Shown here piece after piece: positions 1 to 8,838 of a stretch of 64,000 nucleotides of DNA. Source of the stretch: UBA1764 sp045642565 (GTDB lineage Bacteria > Bacillota > Clostridia > Peptostreptococcales > Anaerovoracaceae); contig JAZUJE010000013.1 of NCBI GenBank assembly GCA_045642565.1, positions 1 through 64,000 of the forward strand. The letters run 5' to 3'. Made by a program: the position numbers and the translations under genes. Within the stretch, counting starts at the first letter, position 1. The number at the start of each line of letters is the position of its first letter. Below the pieces are notes generated by a model, which was not told the DNA's origin, did no database searches, and saw nothing but the letters and a program-made list of their open reading frames with translations.

Positions 1-185
1 TTTCTTCGAAATTACTGTTTTTAGGAATTGTACAGAGAATCAATCTTACCAATTTGCAGATTGTTTCTTGTAAATTCAGTCTGAGAAAAACTTAATTTTC
101 TCTATGACTCAATTTCTACACTATGTTGTTTTCAATGTTCATGGGGCATTTTACCCCTGCTCGCTCTTTTCGAGCGTGCTTTATT
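1..185 (-). other. Probable rRNA operon leader (left edge)
   Basis: No open frame here looks real. On the minus strand this is the first ~180 nt downstream of a perfect consensus promoter. It holds two short hairpins (GGGG..CCCC near 144-160 and CGCTC..GAGCG near 162-178). At 121-140 it has a CATTGAAAAC-type segment resembling the boxA/antitermination-like sequence found before rRNA genes in Firmicutes. The transcript runs out of the window, so the downstream rRNA is inferred, not seen. Confidence 0.5.
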
Positions 186-214
186 ATTATAGGGGCATAA
201 AGGCTCTTTGTCAA
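186..214 (-). promoter_or_regulatory. Perfect consensus sigma-A promoter
   Basis: On the minus strand TTGACA (209-214), a 17-nt spacer and TATAAT (186-191) match the vegetative consensus at every position. This is the strongest promoter in the window. It points leftward, away from nagB, so it does not serve any gene seen here. Such perfect promoters are typical of rRNA or tRNA operons. Confidence 0.85.
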
Positions 215-273
215 CAAGTATTTTCAACTTTTTTAGCATATTTCCTATATTTTTTAAGCATTTTTCAATGCAC

Positions 274-298
274 AAAAAAGCCCCCAATATATTGGGGG
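274..298 (-). terminator. Rho-independent terminator after nagB
   Basis: On the minus strand an 8-bp stem (CCCCCAAT/ATTGGGGG, arms 281-288 and 291-298) is followed by six U residues. It lies 35 nt past the nagB stop and ends the glmM-LbH-nagB transcript. Confidence 0.85.
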
Positions 299-332
299 GG
301 GGTTGAACAAACAACTACTATTAATTTACATC

Positions 333-1052
333 TTATTTTTTTAATAATGATGCTGCTTCTTCATCCAAATAAACTTCCACAAATGGATGCAGCTGAAGGA
401 TGCTTGCAGGACATTTTGTTGTCACAGGACCTTCAATAAATTCTTTTACAATTTTTGCCTTATTCTTTCCTGTAGCAATCAAAATGATTGAACGTGCATT
501 CATAACAGTTTTAATACCCATAGTTACTGCATGTGTTGGCACATCATTAATTGATTTAAAAAATCTGCTGTTTACTTCTCTTGTATTTTGTTCAAGCTTT
601 ACAACATGAGTTAAACTATCAAATTTTGTACCAGGCTCATTAAATCCTATATGTCCATCAACACCTATTCCTAAAAGCTGAAGATCAACTCCGCCTGCGG
701 CTTTAATCATATCATCATATCTGGATGGATTTTTTGTATCGATTCCGGATGGAACAAAAGTGTTATTTATATCAATATCGATATGATTGAATAATTGCTT
801 ATTCATAAAATAGCGATAGCTCTGATTATGATTACCATCAAGTCCAACATATTCATCCAGATTAAAGCTTTTAACATTTTTAAAGCTTACATTACCGGCC
901 TTACATTGTTTAGCAAGCTCTTTATAAAGAGGAATCGGAGTTGACCCTGTTGCGCCACCTATAATTGCATTTGGTTTTGTGTTAATCAATTGAACATAAC
1001 GCTGCGCTGCCATTTTAGCAATTTCTTTTTCCGAAGCCACATAAACTTTCAT
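333..1052 (-). CDS. nagB: Glucosamine-6-phosphate deaminase
   Basis: This 239-aa cytosolic enzyme converts glucosamine-6-phosphate to fructose-6-phosphate and ammonia, the catabolic branch opposite GlmS. The phosphate-binding loop GGATGSTP lies at residues 32-39. The LDEY motif with Asp66 and the GVDGHIGFNEPG active-site segment (about 130-141, with Asp132, His134 and Glu139) are intact. The length is normal for the short Firmicute form. It is the last gene after glmM and a hexapeptide-repeat gene and is followed by a terminator. Biosynthetic glmM and catabolic nagB on one transcript suggest control of amino-sugar flux. Confidence 0.93.
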   Translation of the reverse strand: MKVYVASEKEIAKMAAQRYVQLINTKPNAIIGGATGSTPIPLYKELAKQCKAGNVSFKNVKSFNLDEYVGLDGNHNQSYRYFMNKQLFNHIDIDINNTFVPSGIDTKNPSRYDDMIKAAGGVDLQLLGIGVDGHIGFNEPGTKFDSLTHVVKLEQNTREVNSRFFKSINDVPTHAVTMGIKTVMNARSIILIATGKNKAKIVKEFIEGPVTTKCPASILQLHPFVEVYLDEEAASLLKK

Positions 1053-1064
1053 AATGATTTTCCT

Positions 1065-1733
1065 CTATTTCTTTTCAACAATAGTTTTACTATCCTTCAC
1101 AATACAGTTATTGGGAATCACACCCCTAACTCCGGTCGTTGGATATACATTAGAATATGCACCAACAATAGTTCCCGGATTCAATACTGCATTGCAACCA
1201 ATCTCAGCATAGTCACCAAGTATTGCACCGAATTTTCGCAAGCCTGTCTCTATCTCGTTATCACCGTGAATGATAACATTTTTTCTATCAGCTTTAACAT
1301 TACTTGTTATTGAACCTGCCCCCATATGTGCATGCCAACCAAGAATGCTATCTCCTACATAATTATAATGCGGAACCTCTACATCATCAAACAGAATCAC
1401 ATTCTTAAGTTCAACAGAATTTCCCACTACAGCACCTTTTCCAACGATAGCAGATTCTCTGATAAATGCGCAGTGACGAACGGTTGCATTATGATCAATA
1501 ATGCACGGAGTTCCAATATATGCGCTTTCAAATATTACTGCATCCTTTGCAATCCATACACCATCTTTTGGATTGTCATATTCATCTTTCGGAAGTGTAG
1601 GCCCTACTTTTAAAATGAAATCTTTAATATCTGCAAGCACTTCCCACGCATAAGTTTTATTTTTAAACAAATCTGCAGCAATGGTATGAGTAAAATTAAA
1701 AAGCTCATTCGCAGTTTGAATACATGTTTTCAT
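1065..1733 (-). CDS. Left-handed beta-helix (hexapeptide) sugar-nucleotide protein
   Basis: This is a 222-aa protein. From about residue 60 onward it shows [I/V]-G-x-x-A-type hexapeptide repeats (for example ESAIVGKGAVVGNS) that form a left-handed beta helix. The helical N-terminus of about 55 residues resembles the region that precedes the helix in UDP-GlcNAc pyrophosphorylase and GlmU-like C-domains. No nucleotidyltransferase domain is present, so it is a stand-alone acyltransferase-like domain. Its start codon directly abuts the glmM stop and nagB follows after 12 nt, so an amino-sugar role is likely. Whether it acetylates, binds UDP-GlcNAc or only regulates cannot be told. Confidence 0.75.
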   Translation of the reverse strand: MKTCIQTANELFNFTHTIAADLFKNKTYAWEVLADIKDFILKVGPTLPKDEYDNPKDGVWIAKDAVIFESAYIGTPCIIDHNATVRHCAFIRESAIVGKGAVVGNSVELKNVILFDDVEVPHYNYVGDSILGWHAHMGAGSITSNVKADRKNVIIHGDNEIETGLRKFGAILGDYAEIGCNAVLNPGTIVGAYSNVYPTTGVRGVIPNNCIVKDSKTIVEKK

Positions 1734-3137
1734 TTACTTTATCCTCACCAATCTACCTGCAGTTTTCATAGCTGCGATAATTTCATCAACCGCTTTTTCT
1801 GCAAGCTCTTTCGTTGATGCTTCTGCCATAACTCTCAGAACCGGTTCTGTTCCCGATGCTCTAAGAAGCACTCTGCCTTCGTCGCCAAGCTTTTTTTCAG
1901 CATCAGCAACAGCAGTTTTTACCGTGCCATCATTGAGCGTTTCTTCTTTATCATTAACTATAACATTCTTTAATACTTGTGGATACATTGTTATGTCTTC
2001 GGTCAACTTTGATAAACTCGTTTTCTGTTCAACTATGCATTGCATCAGCTTAATTGCTGTGATGAGTCCATCACCCGCCGTAGCATATTTTCTGAAAATG
2101 ATATGCCCAGACTGTTCACCACCAAGAAGGTGATCATTTTCCGCCATATTTTCATAGACATACTTATCTCCAACAGAAGTTTTTTCGTAACCTATTCCAA
2201 GCTCATCTAAAGCTTTGTATAATCCGAAATTAGACATTACTGTGGTAACAACTTTTGTATCTCCAAGGCTTCCACGTTTTTGCATATACTTTGCACAAAC
2301 ATACATAATTTCATCGCCGTTAACTTCTTTGCCATTCTCATCAACAGCAAGACATCTATCAGCATCACCATCAAAAGCAAAGCCTACGTGCAAATGATTT
2401 TCTCTGACAAATTTTTTCAAGCCATCAAGATGTGTAGATCCACAATCAAGATTTACATTGAGACCATTTGGCTGATTATTTATAACAAAAGTTTGAGCGC
2501 CCAAAGCATTGAATACATTTTGTGCAATCTGCCAAGTACTCCCGTTTGCGCAATCAAGACCAACCCTAAAGCCTTTATATGAACAGGTAGCTAAAGACAT
2601 AAGATATCCTATGTATCTGTTTCTTCCGGCAGCATGATCTATTACGCTGCCTATTTCTTCGCCGACAGCTAAAGGCACTTGCCAATTTTCACCTTTAAAT
2701 CCTTCAGGTTTATATTCACCATCAAGATAAGCTTCAATATCAGCAATAACAGCATCCTGCATTTTCTCACCGGCGCCGTTTATAAGTTTAATTCCATTAT
2801 CATAAAATGGATTATGGCTTGCAGAAATCATCACGCCACAATCGAAGTTTTCTGTTCTCGCACAATATGCAACAGAAGGTGTAGAAGTTACATGCAGAAG
2901 ATAAACATCCGCTCCGGAAGCAACAAGCCCTGCAGACAGCGCATCCTCAAACATATAGCTCGAACGTCTTGTATCTTTACCCATAACGATTCTGGCTTTA
3001 TAATCTTTTGATCTGCCAAATTCAGGATTTTTTGCGTAATACCAACCCAAAAATAAGCCAATTTGAAATGCATGTTCCGCAGTCAAATCGACATTAGATT
3101 CCCCTCTAAAGCCATCTGTTCCAAAATATTTTCCCAT
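1734..3137 (-). CDS. glmM: Phosphoglucosamine mutase
   Basis: This 467-aa enzyme interconverts glucosamine-6-P and glucosamine-1-P on the way to UDP-GlcNAc and peptidoglycan. The N-terminus MGKYFGTDGFRGE is the family start. The phosphoserine loop ISASHNP has its catalytic Ser at about 107. The metal loop DGDADR lies mid-protein and the phosphate-binding RASGTEP loop is near the C-terminus. The ATG at 3137 is chosen over an upstream in-frame start because GGAGAG sits just before it and the family begins here. It follows cdaA and cdaR in the classic order, in which the three proteins are known to interact. A terminator-like hairpin separates cdaR and glmM. Confidence 0.96.
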   Translation of the reverse strand: MGKYFGTDGFRGESNVDLTAEHAFQIGLFLGWYYAKNPEFGRSKDYKARIVMGKDTRRSSYMFEDALSAGLVASGADVYLLHVTSTPSVAYCARTENFDCGVMISASHNPFYDNGIKLINGAGEKMQDAVIADIEAYLDGEYKPEGFKGENWQVPLAVGEEIGSVIDHAAGRNRYIGYLMSLATCSYKGFRVGLDCANGSTWQIAQNVFNALGAQTFVINNQPNGLNVNLDCGSTHLDGLKKFVRENHLHVGFAFDGDADRCLAVDENGKEVNGDEIMYVCAKYMQKRGSLGDTKVVTTVMSNFGLYKALDELGIGYEKTSVGDKYVYENMAENDHLLGGEQSGHIIFRKYATAGDGLITAIKLMQCIVEQKTSLSKLTEDITMYPQVLKNVIVNDKEETLNDGTVKTAVADAEKKLGDEGRVLLRASGTEPVLRVMAEASTKELAEKAVDEIIAAMKTAGRLVRIK

Positions 3138-3159
3138 GTAAATAACTCTCCTTTTTTTA

Positions 3160-3196
3160 CAAAAAAATTGTAGCATTTTTTGTAAAATGCTACAAT
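3160..3196 (-). terminator. Hairpin terminator/attenuator between cdaR and glmM
   Basis: A perfect 13-bp inverted repeat (arms 3167-3179 and 3184-3196, loop 4 nt) is followed on the minus strand by seven U residues. It stands 33 nt past the cdaR stop and only about 20 nt before the glmM Shine-Dalgarno site. It should stop or reduce read-through from cdaA-cdaR into glmM. Confidence 0.85.
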
Positions 3197-3228
3197 ACAA
3201 TTTTTGTAAGTTAGGTTTTTACAATATT

Positions 3229-4428
3229 TTACATAATTTCAACCTTTAGTTTTACACCTTCCAAGTTATCCAAAAGTGTAACGTCCTTTGTAAGAATATC
3301 TACCGATGTTATAGAAACCTCATGCTGTCCTGCTGGCAGGTTTTGCAAGTTTATTGCGATACTTATATCATCAGCAGAAAAATCTGAAACATCATCAGAG
3401 AAAAGTTTGAAATTCAAAACAAAATCATCAATCAATGTCACTGTCTTTCCGGCAGGGATGTTAGAGAACCTTACGTTATCATTATTAAAGCTTATTGCTT
3501 TCTCTTCCATGCCCTTAATTTCATAGTCTACAGTAAGATTTCTATACGCATGTGCTGCTTCAATTCCATCAGGAAGATTTAACTCCAATGGTATAGAACA
3601 TGTCTCTGTAACGACACTCTTATCTATAGCCCGAGCATCAATTTGCCAAATGTCAGCCAGAATTTCGCTCGGTCCTTTTATCACAACAGATGCCGGTATG
3701 ATTTCCGACCTTACCACGACATCTTCTGCAAATTCACCCTCGAGCGGAATATTCAGTGCAACTTCTTTTGTATTATACAGACTCGATTTAATTGTAATTG
3801 AGTCTTGTGAAAGCTTGACTCCGACAACCTTATTACCATCCGCATCAACAGGAATCAAACTAATATTTTCTGTTAAAGCTTCATCAACTACTCTGTCGCT
3901 CGCATCAATTGTAGCCTGAACATCTACTACATTATTAACTAAGCTTTGCGCTCCATTGACAAGAATTGTGTCCACCTGAGCTTCAATCGATCCAAGTTCT
4001 TGTCCTTCAGGCAAATTAGCAGTAAAAATTTTAAGCTCTTTCTCAACAGAAACTGCATTGTCAACATAAACCTGTATCTTTTGAGTTCTGATTTCATTAA
4101 CAGTCATATTACTCGGAGCTTCAACTTCCACAGTAATATAGTTTTGCCCAACATGGAGCCCCGACACATCAGCTGTAGCAATCAAATCCTCAACTTTAGC
4201 ATCATTAACAACAGATCTGGCTCCGCCAACAACAACATCGACTGTATATTCTCCCGAACCAGCAATAGCTAAATTCGATTTTTCCATTTCACTGACATTA
4301 GTAAGCTGTACAGGTACAAGTCGTACTGTAGCCGTAGTCACAGGGTCTTTTACGCCAACAACATAAGCCCAAATTGCAACGCCAATAACAACGGAAACAA
4401 TAATATCAAGAATCTTAATCTTTTTCAT
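3229..4428 (-). CDS. cdaR: YbbR-domain regulator of diadenylate cyclase
   Basis: This 399-aa membrane-anchored protein has one N-terminal transmembrane segment (about residues 7-25) and a long extracytoplasmic region of repeated beta-rich YbbR domains. In Firmicutes CdaR binds CdaA and modulates c-di-AMP synthesis. The ATG at 4428 is preferred: AGGAGG lies 6 nt upstream and the protein then begins MKKIKILDII. It overlaps the 3' end of cdaA by 14 nt, which suggests translational coupling. The assignment rests on the cdaA-cdaR-glmM order and the YbbR-like repeats. Confidence 0.92.
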   Translation of the reverse strand: MKKIKILDIIVSVVIGVAIWAYVVGVKDPVTTATVRLVPVQLTNVSEMEKSNLAIAGSGEYTVDVVVGGARSVVNDAKVEDLIATADVSGLHVGQNYITVEVEAPSNMTVNEIRTQKIQVYVDNAVSVEKELKIFTANLPEGQELGSIEAQVDTILVNGAQSLVNNVVDVQATIDASDRVVDEALTENISLIPVDADGNKVVGVKLSQDSITIKSSLYNTKEVALNIPLEGEFAEDVVVRSEIIPASVVIKGPSEILADIWQIDARAIDKSVVTETCSIPLELNLPDGIEAAHAYRNLTVDYEIKGMEEKAISFNNDNVRFSNIPAGKTVTLIDDFVLNFKLFSDDVSDFSADDISIAINLQNLPAGQHEVSITSVDILTKDVTLLDNLEGVKLKVEIM

Positions 4429-5269
4429 TTGTTTCCTCCTTCTTCTGCTTGTTTGCAAAAACGCTTGCGAATCTGCGGCTTTCACGATTTTGGGCAGACA
4501 TATAATGCGCTAACAATGTTTTTTCTACGGTTTTCACATCTAAAAATCTGGAGATTCTTCCATCTTCAATCATGGAAATAATTCCGGTCTCTTCTGACAC
4601 AACAAAAACTAATGCATCAGATTGCTCGGTTATACCTATACCGGCTCTATGGCGTGTTCCCAAATCTTTACTCAAATTTGGATTTTCAGTCAGTGGAAGC
4701 ATACATCCTGCAGCATATATCCTATCATTACGAATAATCACTGCACCATCATGTAATGGTGATCCCACATAAAATATATTTTCAAGCAACTCTTCACTGA
4801 TTTCAGCATTTAACACCGTACCACTGTCGGCAATATCCGAAAGTGCGGTTTTTCTTTCAAGAACAATCAACGCACCTTCTGAAATCGATGAAAAGTAAGC
4901 AATAGATTTTGAAATGGCATCGGCAATAAGGTCTGGATTTTCAGAACGCTGTGCCCCGATTTTTTTCAATGAAAAAGTTCCGCGACCCAAATATTCAAGC
5001 CCTCGCCTAAGTTCCGGCTGAAATACAATAATTAATGCTATCAGTCCGATATTCAGAATCTTCTCAAGCACCCAATTTAACGCATACAGATGAAGCCAAC
5101 CTGACACAAAGTATATTGCAACAAGAATAAAAATTCCTTTTGCAAGCTGCTCTGCCCGAGAGCTCTGAAAGAAACCTAAAACTTTATACACTATGAACGA
5201 TATTATAACTATATCAATAATGTCCGCAAAACCCATTATGCTTGGGATTGCATGTAAAAACTGGCTCAT
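4415..5269 (-). CDS. cdaA: Diadenylate cyclase
   Basis: This 284-aa integral membrane enzyme makes cyclic di-AMP from two ATP. Three hydrophobic segments fill roughly the first 85 residues. The DAC domain then carries the two diagnostic motifs DGA (174-176) and RHR (206-208). The N-terminus (SIMGFADIIDI) is typical of CdaA. A good Shine-Dalgarno site (AAGGAGG) precedes the ATG. It heads a cdaA-cdaR-glmM cluster and follows the hpf terminator, so it probably has its own promoter in the 45-nt gap. Confidence 0.96.
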   Translation of the reverse strand: MSQFLHAIPSIMGFADIIDIVIISFIVYKVLGFFQSSRAEQLAKGIFILVAIYFVSGWLHLYALNWVLEKILNIGLIALIIVFQPELRRGLEYLGRGTFSLKKIGAQRSENPDLIADAISKSIAYFSSISEGALIVLERKTALSDIADSGTVLNAEISEELLENIFYVGSPLHDGAVIIRNDRIYAAGCMLPLTENPNLSKDLGTRHRAGIGITEQSDALVFVVSEETGIISMIEDGRISRFLDVKTVEKTLLAHYMSAQNRESRRFASVFANKQKKEETNEKD

Positions 5270-5312
5270 CTTGCCTCCTTACTAACCTATGCCTTTATTT
5301 TACAATATTTAC

Positions 5313-5340
5313 ATAAAAAAAGCGAGCCATAGGCTCGCTT
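5313..5340 (-). terminator. Terminator after hpf
   Basis: An 8-bp GC-rich stem (AGCGAGCC/GGCTCGCT, arms 5321-5328 and 5332-5339) is followed on the minus strand by seven U residues. It lies 14 nt past the hpf stop and ends the yhaM-recD2-comF-hpf run. Confidence 0.9.
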
Positions 5341-5353
5341 TGTAATGTTTTTG

Positions 5354-5887
5354 TTATTCTGTTTCAAGAAGTCCATAAGTTCCCTCTGCCGCACGTTTAT
5401 AAACCACACAAATCTGGCCGGTTTCACCATCTTTGAATACAAAGAAGTTGTGCTCCAAAAGCTCCATTTGTAAAATAGCTTCATCTGGGGTCATTGGGTT
5501 CATCTTAAACTTCTTTGTTCTGACAATACCAATCGGCTCATCAGCAGAATCTGCAACTTCTGGGATTTCTTCAAAGAGGATATCCTTTTGATCGCGGTGC
5601 TTCTTTATCAATTTAGTCTTATACTTTGACATCTGCTTTGACAGCTTGTCAATAACCTTATCCAAGCAAAAATATATATCATTACTTGATTCTTCTGCAC
5701 GGAATATCATTCCGCTGGCATGAATAGTAGCCTCAAGTTTACACAAACCTGTTTTAACTTCGCTGCACATAACTGTAGCCTCAACATCGCTGTTAAAGTA
5801 TTTATCAAGTTTTGCAAGCTTATTATCAATGGTTGCCTTTAGCTTATCATTAGGATTAAAATTTTTACTTGTAACATTTATTCTCAT
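5354..5887 (-). CDS. hpf: Ribosome hibernation promoting factor, long form
   Basis: This 177-aa protein binds the decoding centre of idle 70S ribosomes and dimerises them into 100S particles. An N-terminal S30AE fold (about 1-100, beginning MRINVTSKNFNPND) is followed by a charged linker. The C-terminal dimerisation domain (about 120-177, with MTPDEAILQMELLEHNFFVF) identifies the long Firmicute form. AAGGAGG precedes the ATG. It follows comF by 32 nt, a common pairing in Firmicutes, and has a strong terminator. Confidence 0.95.
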   Translation of the reverse strand: MRINVTSKNFNPNDKLKATIDNKLAKLDKYFNSDVEATVMCSEVKTGLCKLEATIHASGMIFRAEESSNDIYFCLDKVIDKLSKQMSKYKTKLIKKHRDQKDILFEEIPEVADSADEPIGIVRTKKFKMNPMTPDEAILQMELLEHNFFVFKDGETGQICVVYKRAAEGTYGLLETE

Positions 5888-5919
5888 AGAAAGGCCTCCT
5901 TCCGTATATAAATATTATA

Positions 5920-6618
5920 CTACGTTTCTTCGATTTTTCCTTTATAATCTACAGCGGCAAAAGTTAAAATATATACATGATTTGCCCCGGCATCTTTGAG
6001 AATTTTTGTGCAACAATTCGCAGTATTACCGGTTGTAATTACATCATCAACCAATACAATATCCCTGTTTTCTACTAAATGAACTCTGGCGGGATTAATA
6101 ATTATACTGCTGTCCAATGTTGTATAGCGTTCATCGCCCTTAGCCATTCGCATAGAATCTGTTGATTTATCCTTAATTAGCAAATCTTCATATAAAACAT
6201 TATCAGATTCCACACTTGCATATTTCGCCAGCAATGCAGCCTGATTGTAGCCTCGAAGCAGCTTCTTTCCATTGTACATAGGAACAGGCGTTAAAATTAA
6301 TTTATCATCAAAATATGAATTCAGCAATTCGCCCATCAGCTTGCCTATTCCTCGAGCTATATAAGGTTTGGAATGCAATTTTAAATTATGCATAATCATT
6401 TGCGCATAGCCATCATATTTAGTTAAACTGATTACATCATCAAAAAAGAATCCTTCTAACTTATTTTGAAAAGGATTCTTTATTATCCATGCCAAATTAG
6501 CGACGCAGTTGTCGCATAATCCATGAACTCTGCTTTTATTAATTACATCGCCACAACACGAGCAATAAATATTTTCCGGAAAAAGTAAATCAAGAGTCTT
6601 ATATAATATCTTGTTCAT
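5920..6618 (-). CDS. comF: ComF-family phosphoribosyltransferase-like protein
   Basis: This 232-aa cytosolic protein is of the ComFC/GntX type, linked to DNA uptake and recombination. Its N-terminus has a zinc-finger-like cysteine set (CSCCG, then CDNC about 15 residues later). The C-terminal half carries the PRPP-loop motif VLVDDVITTGNT. ATG 6618 is chosen because GGGGAT lies about 8 nt upstream; the in-frame upstream alternative is a TTG without a better site. It overlaps recD2 by 20 nt, and a DNA helicase neighbour fits a role in DNA handling. Confidence 0.88.
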   Translation of the reverse strand: MNKILYKTLDLLFPENIYCSCCGDVINKSRVHGLCDNCVANLAWIIKNPFQNKLEGFFFDDVISLTKYDGYAQMIMHNLKLHSKPYIARGIGKLMGELLNSYFDDKLILTPVPMYNGKKLLRGYNQAALLAKYASVESDNVLYEDLLIKDKSTDSMRMAKGDERYTTLDSSIIINPARVHLVENRDIVLVDDVITTGNTANCCTKILKDAGANHVYILTFAAVDYKGKIEET

Positions 6619-8833
6619 CAGCAAATCCCCACAGTCTGTTTAGACGAAACGCCAATGCAGAATTTCGTCCTTCAATTGTATTATTATCGACCATGGCATT
6701 TACGACCTGCGGATTTCCAACTAAAACAACCATCTGTTTAGCCCTTGTCACCGCAGTATATAACAAGTTTCGTGTTGCTAACATTGCCGGAAAACGTGTT
6801 TGAGGCAAAATAACAACAGGGAATTCCGAGCCCTGACTTTTGTGAACCGTCATAGCAAAAGCCGTCTCTATTTCATCAAGGTTTGAATAATCATATGTAA
6901 CAAAACGTTCATTGTCAAAAAGAACACTTACAGTACCCGCATCATTATCAACAGATTTTATTATTCCAATATCTCCATTGAATACCCCATATCGCGTTTC
7001 AAAATCATTCAAATCTTTCCATGCAAGTTCATAGTCATTTTTGTTTTGCATAACTTTGTCTCCAACTCGATATATTCTACCGGCAAAACTTTTTTCATTT
7101 TTATCTTCACTTGCAGGATTCAATACAGATTGTAATGCTTTGTTCAATTCAACACTTCCAAGAAGCCCCTTTCTTGTTGGTGTCAAAACTTGAATCTTTG
7201 ATATACAATCATCACTATTAAGATAAGCTGGTAGTCTTCTTATACACAAATCTTTAATAGTTTCGAGAATATCTGTTTCCGAGCTTCGTTGCAACATAAA
7301 GAAATCTTTATCTTTTTCATTAAAGCTTGGATACTCTCCTTTGTTTATTAAATGCGCATTAACTACGATTAAGCTTTCCTCTGCTTGTCTAAATATATCA
7401 TGCAATCTCACAGCAGGAATATCGGGACATGACAACATATCCTTTAACACATTGCCGGCTCCGACAGGCGGAAGCTGATCCGAATCACCAACCAATATCA
7501 AACGACAGCCCGGTTTGATAGCACTAAGCAAACCATCCATCAGTAATATATCAACCATAGACATTTCGTCTATTATTATGCATTCATAATCTAATTGGTT
7601 TTCTTCGTTTTTATTAAAGCGTAAACTTTCCCCGTTTTCATCATACTGATATTCTAACAAGCGATGAATAGTGCATGCAGTCTGACCTGTCGTTTCTTCC
7701 ATTCGCTTAGCAGCCCGTCCCGTAGGAGCTGCTAATGCGGTTTTTACCGCCGCAGTATTCAAAATCGAAAGAATAGTATTTAGAATTGTTGTCTTTCCTG
7801 TACCCGGGCCTCCTGTAATAATAGACACTCCGTTTTGAAGAGACGATATTACAGCTTCTTTTTGAGTATCTGACAAACAAATCTCAGACTCTTTTTCGCT
7901 TGCCTTAATTAAGCGTTCGTAGTTTACTGCAATTGGATTAAGTGCATAATTGCACAGCTTAAACAATAATGATGCGACATGACGTTCTGCAAAATAGTAA
8001 CGTTTAAGCATAATAACATCTTGCCCATCGATATTTTCCGTGCATAATCTGTTATCTATAACAAGCTTGTATAAACTATCCAGGATTAAGTCTCTTGGTA
8101 CATCAAGCAATTCTGCTGTCATATCAAGTAAAGCGTTTTTGGTGAGAAAAGTATTGCCGGATAAAGCAGCCTGATTCATTGCATATATCAAGCCACTTTC
8201 TATTCGATATTCAGAATTTGAATCAAAGCCCATTTTAGAGGCAATAGAATCAGCTTTTGCAAAGCCTATAGAATTAACATCGTTAATAAGCCTGTATGGA
8301 TTTTCTTTTACCGTCTCAACAGTTTTCGAACCATAAACCTTATATAATTTCATGCAAGCATTTGCATTTATATCAAAAGCTGAAAGTTGCATCATCGTTT
8401 CGGCAAATTCCTGCTGCGATGAATAGCTTTCTGCAATTTGCTGCGACTTAGCCTCTCCTATTCCCTTAACTTCTTTTAATCTTTCCGGAGTTTCCCTTAT
8501 GATTTTAAGAGCATCTTCACCAAATTTTTTAACTATCTCAGTAGCTGTAGATATTCCCACGCCTTTTATTGCACCAGAAGAGAGGAAGGATAATATTCCT
8601 TCCTCTGTAGTTGGTTGTTGTTCTACAAAACTTGAGAAAACGAACTGCTCGCCATACTTTGGATGTATGGTCCATTCGCCTATAAGAAGATACTCGCGAC
8701 CGAGTTTGGGATTTGGTATATTGCCGGTTGCGACAAACTGTTCTTCCAATGATTCAAAGGTCGCAATAGTATAGAAATTCTCGTTGTTATAAAAGATAAG
8801 CTCTGTTAGCTTGGCGCTTTTTTCTTCTTTCAT
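6599..8833 (-). CDS. recD2: RecD2/TraA-like 5'-3' DNA helicase
   Basis: This 744-aa superfamily-1B helicase is of the RecD2 type, which acts without RecBC. The N-terminal region (about 1-200) contains helix-hairpin-helix stretches (for example GVGISTATEIVKKFG and VKGIGEAKSQQIA). The Walker A motif GGPGTGKT is at 341-348. DEMSMVD (Walker B), GDSDQLPPVG (motif III) and MTVHKSQGSEFP (motif V/VI region) follow. Its length matches RecD2. It starts 5 nt after yhaM with no clear Shine-Dalgarno site, so translation is probably coupled. Confidence 0.94.
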   Translation of the reverse strand: MKEEKSAKLTELIFYNNENFYTIATFESLEEQFVATGNIPNPKLGREYLLIGEWTIHPKYGEQFVFSSFVEQQPTTEEGILSFLSSGAIKGVGISTATEIVKKFGEDALKIIRETPERLKEVKGIGEAKSQQIAESYSSQQEFAETMMQLSAFDINANACMKLYKVYGSKTVETVKENPYRLINDVNSIGFAKADSIASKMGFDSNSEYRIESGLIYAMNQAALSGNTFLTKNALLDMTAELLDVPRDLILDSLYKLVIDNRLCTENIDGQDVIMLKRYYFAERHVASLLFKLCNYALNPIAVNYERLIKASEKESEICLSDTQKEAVISSLQNGVSIITGGPGTGKTTILNTILSILNTAAVKTALAAPTGRAAKRMEETTGQTACTIHRLLEYQYDENGESLRFNKNEENQLDYECIIIDEMSMVDILLMDGLLSAIKPGCRLILVGDSDQLPPVGAGNVLKDMLSCPDIPAVRLHDIFRQAEESLIVVNAHLINKGEYPSFNEKDKDFFMLQRSSETDILETIKDLCIRRLPAYLNSDDCISKIQVLTPTRKGLLGSVELNKALQSVLNPASEDKNEKSFAGRIYRVGDKVMQNKNDYELAWKDLNDFETRYGVFNGDIGIIKSVDNDAGTVSVLFDNERFVTYDYSNLDEIETAFAMTVHKSQGSEFPVVILPQTRFPAMLATRNLLYTAVTRAKQMVVLVGNPQVVNAMVDNNTIEGRNSALAFRLNRLWGFADEQDII

Positions 8834-8838
8834 GGAAA

